From assembly GCA_017893485.1 (NCBI GenBank), contig CM030362.1:185934813-185998812 (forward strand): DNA of 64,000 nt. Direction: 5' to 3'. The first letter of the stretch is position 1. Each line of letters opens with the position of its first letter. The notes under the pieces are model-generated. The model was not told where the DNA came from and searched no databases. It worked only from the letters and a program-made list of their open reading frames with translations. Below are positions 60,934 to 64,000 of the stretch, in pieces. A program made the translations under genes and the position numbers. This DNA is from Hemerocallis citrina (Eukaryota; Streptophyta; Magnoliopsida; Asparagales; Asphodelaceae).

Positions 60934-61816
60934 CTAAGTTTGTGTATTAATGTTTATTATTGTCACTACCCTTATCGTTATTATTATTATTATCACTGTG
61001 TATGGTTTATTACATAGTAGGCTTCATTGTTTGCTTCTCCACCTCCTATCAATTCCTAATTTACATTATAATGATTGTCTTATTATTTTCATTGCTCTCT
61101 TTTGGAACCTTCAACCTTCACAAGAAGCCGAATTACTGTCTCATCTGCTCTATGCTTTTTTCTTTTCCTAGAACTGCAAAAGTTCCTGACCACTTGATAA
61201 TTCAGTTAGAATCCTACCCGACATTCAGGTAGGATTTGTATATCAGATCTGACAATCTATTGGGCAGGCCATGTATCCTATTGAGTCGATTACTTCTAGA
61301 TATCTAACTCTATTACAGGATGTATATGAATATCTTATTTCACTAAATCTTTTCACTTCCTAAAACAACTTAATCATATTACTGTTATGTTTTTTTTTTG
61401 AAAAATTATTACCATTATGCTAATATTAAAAGTTATTCAACACGAAATATTTAAGCAAGGAAATCTGAACAATTTCTATTTACTTAAATATTGGAGATCA
61501 GTTTGTTCTGTTATCTTTCAATAATTTGGTAGTTTGAAACCTGTTAAGAAATGTGAGAAGGTAGTGGATTTCAGACTAATTGAATCTTGCATATTTAAAA
61601 CAGTTCTTTATATGTATCTTGTAGGAGTTAGCTACCTCATTCCACCTATCTCTCTCTCTCTCTCTGTGTAATTAAATGTGTTTCTATCTCCCAATATGTT
61701 TAGTTAGCTACCTCATTCTTTTATTTGAATGGTGGCTGCAGGTTTTTCAGCTGAAAGTTAATGGGGTAGCCTTTAGGCTTATTCCTGATTCAAATCAGGT
61801 TGTAAATGCTATCAAG
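54181..61816 (+). CDS. TIC22: TIC22-like chloroplast protein import component, 5' part
   Basis: Exon 1 (54181-54612, 144 codons) has an N/P/S/T-rich, acid-poor transit-like leader with PNPNPNPNP and PWARIP, then MSVSAKEMEERLAGVPVYAL, FVLVSGVRTGKSLGLFCFKK and EDAETLLNQM. The donor is AAG|GTGAAA. Exon 2 (61742-61816, 25 codons) follows TGCAG and reads VFQLKVNGVAFRLIPDSNQV VNAIK, ending AAG|GTGAG, with phase 0 kept. Both blocks match plant Tic22, an intermembrane-space protein of the chloroplast inner envelope that guides preproteins from TOC to TIC. Family members are about 260 residues long; 169 are seen here and roughly the last 100 are not found before the window ends. No frameshift or stop in either exon. 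Confidence 0.85.
56050..57466 (-). repeat. 3' LTR (A) of intronic element
   Basis: Shares with LTR B the blocks acattttccaycaaaacatt, ttcatattacatatcttttc, caatctcgatcctg, and a (ct)n(ca)n tract near the end. Confidence 0.8.
57544..57675 (-). pseudogene. C-terminal end of chromovirus Pol (chromodomain-like)
   Basis: Minus frame reads EEEIPIKVLERKEQILRTKR, IPLVKILWQNHSVEEVTWNR, KN and stop. The IPLVK.LW.NH.VEE.TWE pattern is the chromodomain-type tail of Ty3/gypsy chromoviruses. The rest of Pol is gone. Confidence 0.85.
57900..57908. repeat. 9-bp target duplication, left copy
   Basis: tacttgtat, identical to 58823-58831. Confidence 0.9.
57909..58822. mobile_element. Mutator-like foldback element (914 bp), non-autonomous
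   Basis: Terminal inverted repeats of more than 200 bp start gaattttttaccaaactatc on both ends with only a few differences. An exact 9-bp target duplication is the Mutator hallmark. No transposase. The element contains 14 copies of a palindrome with 7-bp arms and one central base (consensus GYTAACT-S-AGTTARC), and a central 115-bp tandem repeat. Confidence 0.88.
58237..58497. repeat. 115-bp tandem repeat inside the foldback
   Basis: cacgttaactgagttaac begins at 58237, 58352 and 58467. Each full unit also contains the hairpin cagaaagttt(c/t)aactttctg and an inverted gttaactcagttaac. Confidence 0.9.
58823..58831. repeat. 9-bp target duplication, right copy
   Basis: tacttgtat; pairs with 57900-57908. 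Confidence 0.9.
59040..60588 (-). repeat. 5' LTR (B) of intronic element
   Basis: Longer than LTR A because it includes a 120-bp MITE within an (ac)n/(at)n stretch near 60336-60495. Confidence 0.8.
60349..60471. mobile_element. MITE-like foldback, about 120 bp (copy 1)
   Basis: gaaaatcttctgttgcaaac at the left and gtttgcaaccgaagattttc-type sequence at the right are inverted repeats, flanked by (at)n. The interior reads gcactgtaccgtgcgaacca and more. Confidence 0.7.
60771..60893. mobile_element. MITE-like foldback (copy 2)
   Basis: Same element as at 60349-60471, carried by the tandem duplication; (at)n tail is longer here. Confidence 0.7.
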
Positions 61817-62950
61817 GTGAGATTTCCTTTAGCTCTTGTAAGTTGTAAGTGATATATTACTATGAAAACTGAAGCTTTTGTATGAAATCTGAAATTGTGA
61901 TCTTCTAACCTGTTCTTTGCTCTCTGTATGTTACAAATTCCTTTATTCTAACGACTTCCATGCTAGTAGGATATATTCAGAGTGATGCTTGCATTATTTC
62001 ACTTTTCATTTTATAAATTAGATTTTGTAGGTCTAGCGAAGACATAAAGTTCACAACATTTCTTATCTGCATGCTTGTGTCCCACTTCTATGAATGTAAA
62101 CAAGCCTTCCATTTAACTTTAAATGTTTGCTCCTTGGACTTAGCGTCGCCAATCCATTACTGTTGTTTGTGTATCTTATCGTACTCCATGTCTCAGGAGA
62201 CCACCATTAAGGAAAAAGAAAAGGTTATTTTCTTCTGTTGACATGTTAATACTTCTAAAATCATCCATTGTATACTGATTTAATTGTGAATATTTGTGGT
62301 TTGTTGGAATTTTTTGTTTGTTGTTGCCTTTTTTTACATCATAAAGGGTGACTAAAGAATATTGTGCAATGGTCCATGGCGGAATTGAAGGGGAAAGTTT
62401 ATAAGAGAACTTACAATTCTCTTATTTGAATGTTCTCCTTGTTTGGAAAAAAATGAGGGTGGCTGCTTAGGTACACCGGCTAAGAGCCAAATGGATAGGC
62501 CTTGATACCACCTCTGCCTAGGCAGGCACTTTGGTTGCATTCAAAAATCTGGGTGGCTCCAATTGAGAATAAAAGAAGGGAAATCTGTTTCTGGTGTTTG
62601 GGGATGTGCAACAAAGACCAGTAATGAGATGGTCATTCTGAAGACTGATATCATCTTAGTCTCCCTTTTATGGTTAATGCCCATGAGTTATGATCATTGT
62701 GACCTTGGCGATTTGACTCCCATCTTTTTTCTTTCACAAGTTTCTTCAGTATTGAGCCTTATTCCTGAACCTTATTGATGAGGACATCAGTTAGAAACGT
62801 TTTGGGCGCTTCTATCAGCGTATGCATCGTTTGAGATGACTATTTTATTAGGCTACTATTTTTATTTCAACATTTTTATTTATTTTTGGCATTTTAGCCA
62901 TATGTAGTACTTTTGCGATTTGCACCATTTATTTTTTGTATTATGATATT
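61817..62950. other. Presumed TIC22-like intron 2 or 3' sequence
   Basis: Starts with GTGAGA donor. No exon matching the remaining Tic22 C-terminus is visible on the + strand. Short frames here have no known domain. Confidence 0.4.
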
Positions 62951-64000
62951 TTTGGAGATTCGTATTGAGATTTGGTTTGAGCCTATTGATTAATGAAAAA
63001 AAATGCTTTTGATTGACTAAAAATTATTGTGATCGAGTTTTGGCTCTTCATTTTTCTCGTGTGTGTGAGCCCTTAAGAGATTATTAGGGTTTGCTAGAAA
63101 CTCTAAAACTACATACCCCTAATCCTCTTTCTTTTCACAGCCGCCATCTTCTTCTCTCCTCTATTCATCAGCCGAAACCCTTACCCCTTCTTCCGAAATC
63201 CATCAGCCCCCATCACACCCTCTCTTCCTTCATCCTTCCCGCACTCTCACTAGCATCCACACCCACACCCGCTCTCTCTCCCTATCCCGTTGACCATCCA
63301 TCCAACCACTGAGCCCTTGTTGCCACCTTCCACACACCTGCCTCCTCTCCTTGCTGCAACCACGCCACCAGTCGCCTGTCTCCACAACCAGCAAGCCAAT
63401 CACCACCACTTCAACAGCCCGAAACCCTTATTCCCAAATCACTTTCACACCCGAAACCCTAATTCAAAAATCCCCAATTCAATTCCTAACCCTAATCTTC
63501 AGAACAAGAGGTTGATTTGCGAAGGAGTACACGTTGTTGACTGTGATGATTAGCATCTTCTTCCTCTTCATCTGTGGCAACACGTTCATCGAACCTCGGT
63601 AATTTCTTTCTATCATCCATTATTTGTGATACTGCATATTATCTCTAAATTATTATCTAAATTTACTGTCATCCACAAATATTGAGTGTATGCTTCTACC
63701 TGCCAATTGGCATACAAATCATTATTGAATATTGTACTTGCTAAGAACGTTTAGGTATCATTATTGATTGTTAGGATTAAATCTTTAATTGGGTTTGTTA
63801 AACTTATTTCATTTTTTGAAAATCCATCAGACCAATTACTAGTTTTAATTTCTGACTTAATCGGCACTGCTTGTTGGTAGACTTAATCTTTAAATATTCT
63901 TGAAAGTTCTTTACCTAGGGTTAAGTTTACATCACTTATGTACTATGCTATGAATCTTACGTACAATGAGCAGTGTGAAAAGCAGAGTGAAAAGAAGAAA
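62951..64000. other. Leader-like C-rich stretch, unassigned
   Basis: 63100-63550 is C/T-rich with repeated 'cgaaaccct' and encodes only P/S/H-rich frames on the + strand. It resembles the 5' leader of a gene or LTR (compare 23340-23600) followed by a gt-rich intron-like region from 63590. No start codon or domain can be defended. Confidence 0.3.

Larger units (their letters stand above)
60300..61162. repeat. Tandem duplication, period 422 bp
   Basis: The segment from the (ac)n tract through gaaaatcttctgttgcaaac to tgctctatgcttttttc occurs twice (landmark at 60349 and 60771). Differences are few, for example ctgcatttg/ctgcgtttg and tttactctc/attgctctc. It spans the LTR B end and adjoining intron. 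Confidence 0.9.
54613..61741 (+). other. TIC22-like intron 1, 7.1 kb, transposon-filled
   Basis: GT at 54613 and AG at 61740-61741. Contains a chromovirus-type LTR element (56050-60588), a Mutator-like foldback inside it (57909-58822) and a 422-bp tandem duplication carrying a MITE. 54613-56049 and 61163-61741 show no repeat I recognise and are presumably the original intron. Confidence 0.8.

Noticed and set aside
63091..63553. New gene start at the right end
   Set aside because: Only P/S/H-rich low-complexity frames; no domain or defensible start codon before the window ends.

Overview
This window looks like nuclear DNA of a eudicot plant. It is AT-rich, its genes have GT-AG introns, and it is packed with plant LTR retrotransposons, hAT, Mutator-like and CACTA-like elements, MITEs and microsatellites. 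It carries no prokaryotic, organellar or CRISPR features. The species cannot be fixed from sequence alone. Almost everything here is transposon sequence or broken gene copy. The one host gene that reads as potentially functional is a TIC22-like chloroplast import gene on the + strand (exon 1 at 54181-54612, exon 2 at 61742-61816). Its first intron is 7.1 kb and stuffed with transposons; later exons must lie beyond the right edge or be lost.

Layout. 1-395: end of a minus-oriented gypsy-type LTR. 699-1024: two exons of an exosome RRP41L/MTR3-like gene. 2197-2520: subterminal-repeat array. 2577-3032: copia remnant (end of pol, PPT, LTR). 3033-3260: 60-bp tandem repeats. 3261-4019: broken DEAD-box helicase RH47 copy on the minus strand. 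4121-4368: 124-bp tandem duplication. 5083-5488: hAT MITE with an 8-bp target duplication. 5538-22772: one degenerate Tat-lineage Ty3/gypsy element with 5' LTR, PBS, gag, protease, pol tail, tandem repeats, an antisense extra ORF (aORF) and a truncated 3' LTR. Its aORF is cut by a 3.6-kb solo LTR (11179-14779) and a 3.6-kb hAT transposon (15100-18731). 22773-26433: a 3.7-kb LTR with PBS that itself cuts the Tat 3' LTR. 26533-30259: a second Tat-type element on the minus strand, truncated after reverse transcriptase. 30801-31798: small repeats. 31799-33344: plant mobile domain (PMD) pseudogene. About 34020-38115: CACTA-like ends enclosing uridylate-kinase exon fragments. 38494-41788: complete but non-autonomous copia element with target duplication. 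42497-45306 and 47424-50836: two minus-oriented long LTRs, the second a clean solo LTR. 45720-46400 and 51000-51390: matching inverted subterminal arrays. 51750-52480: second PMD pseudogene. 53131-53280: foldback. 54181 to the end: TIC22-like gene and its intronic transposons.

The window records repeated nested insertion rather than a pathway: an old Tat element was hit by a chromovirus-type LTR and a hAT, and then its 3' LTR was cut by another long-LTR element. Several transposons carry or abut exon fragments of housekeeping genes (RRP41L, RH47, UMP kinase). The most unusual structures are a 914-bp Mutator-like foldback inside the TIC22 intron, built from 14 near-identical 7-bp-arm palindromes; an antisense retrotransposon ORF with its own TATA box; and two tRNA-like modules beside a TATA-bearing hairpin in a solo LTR. 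I found no clearly new multi-gene system. Calls rest on reading translations and repeats by eye, with no database search.
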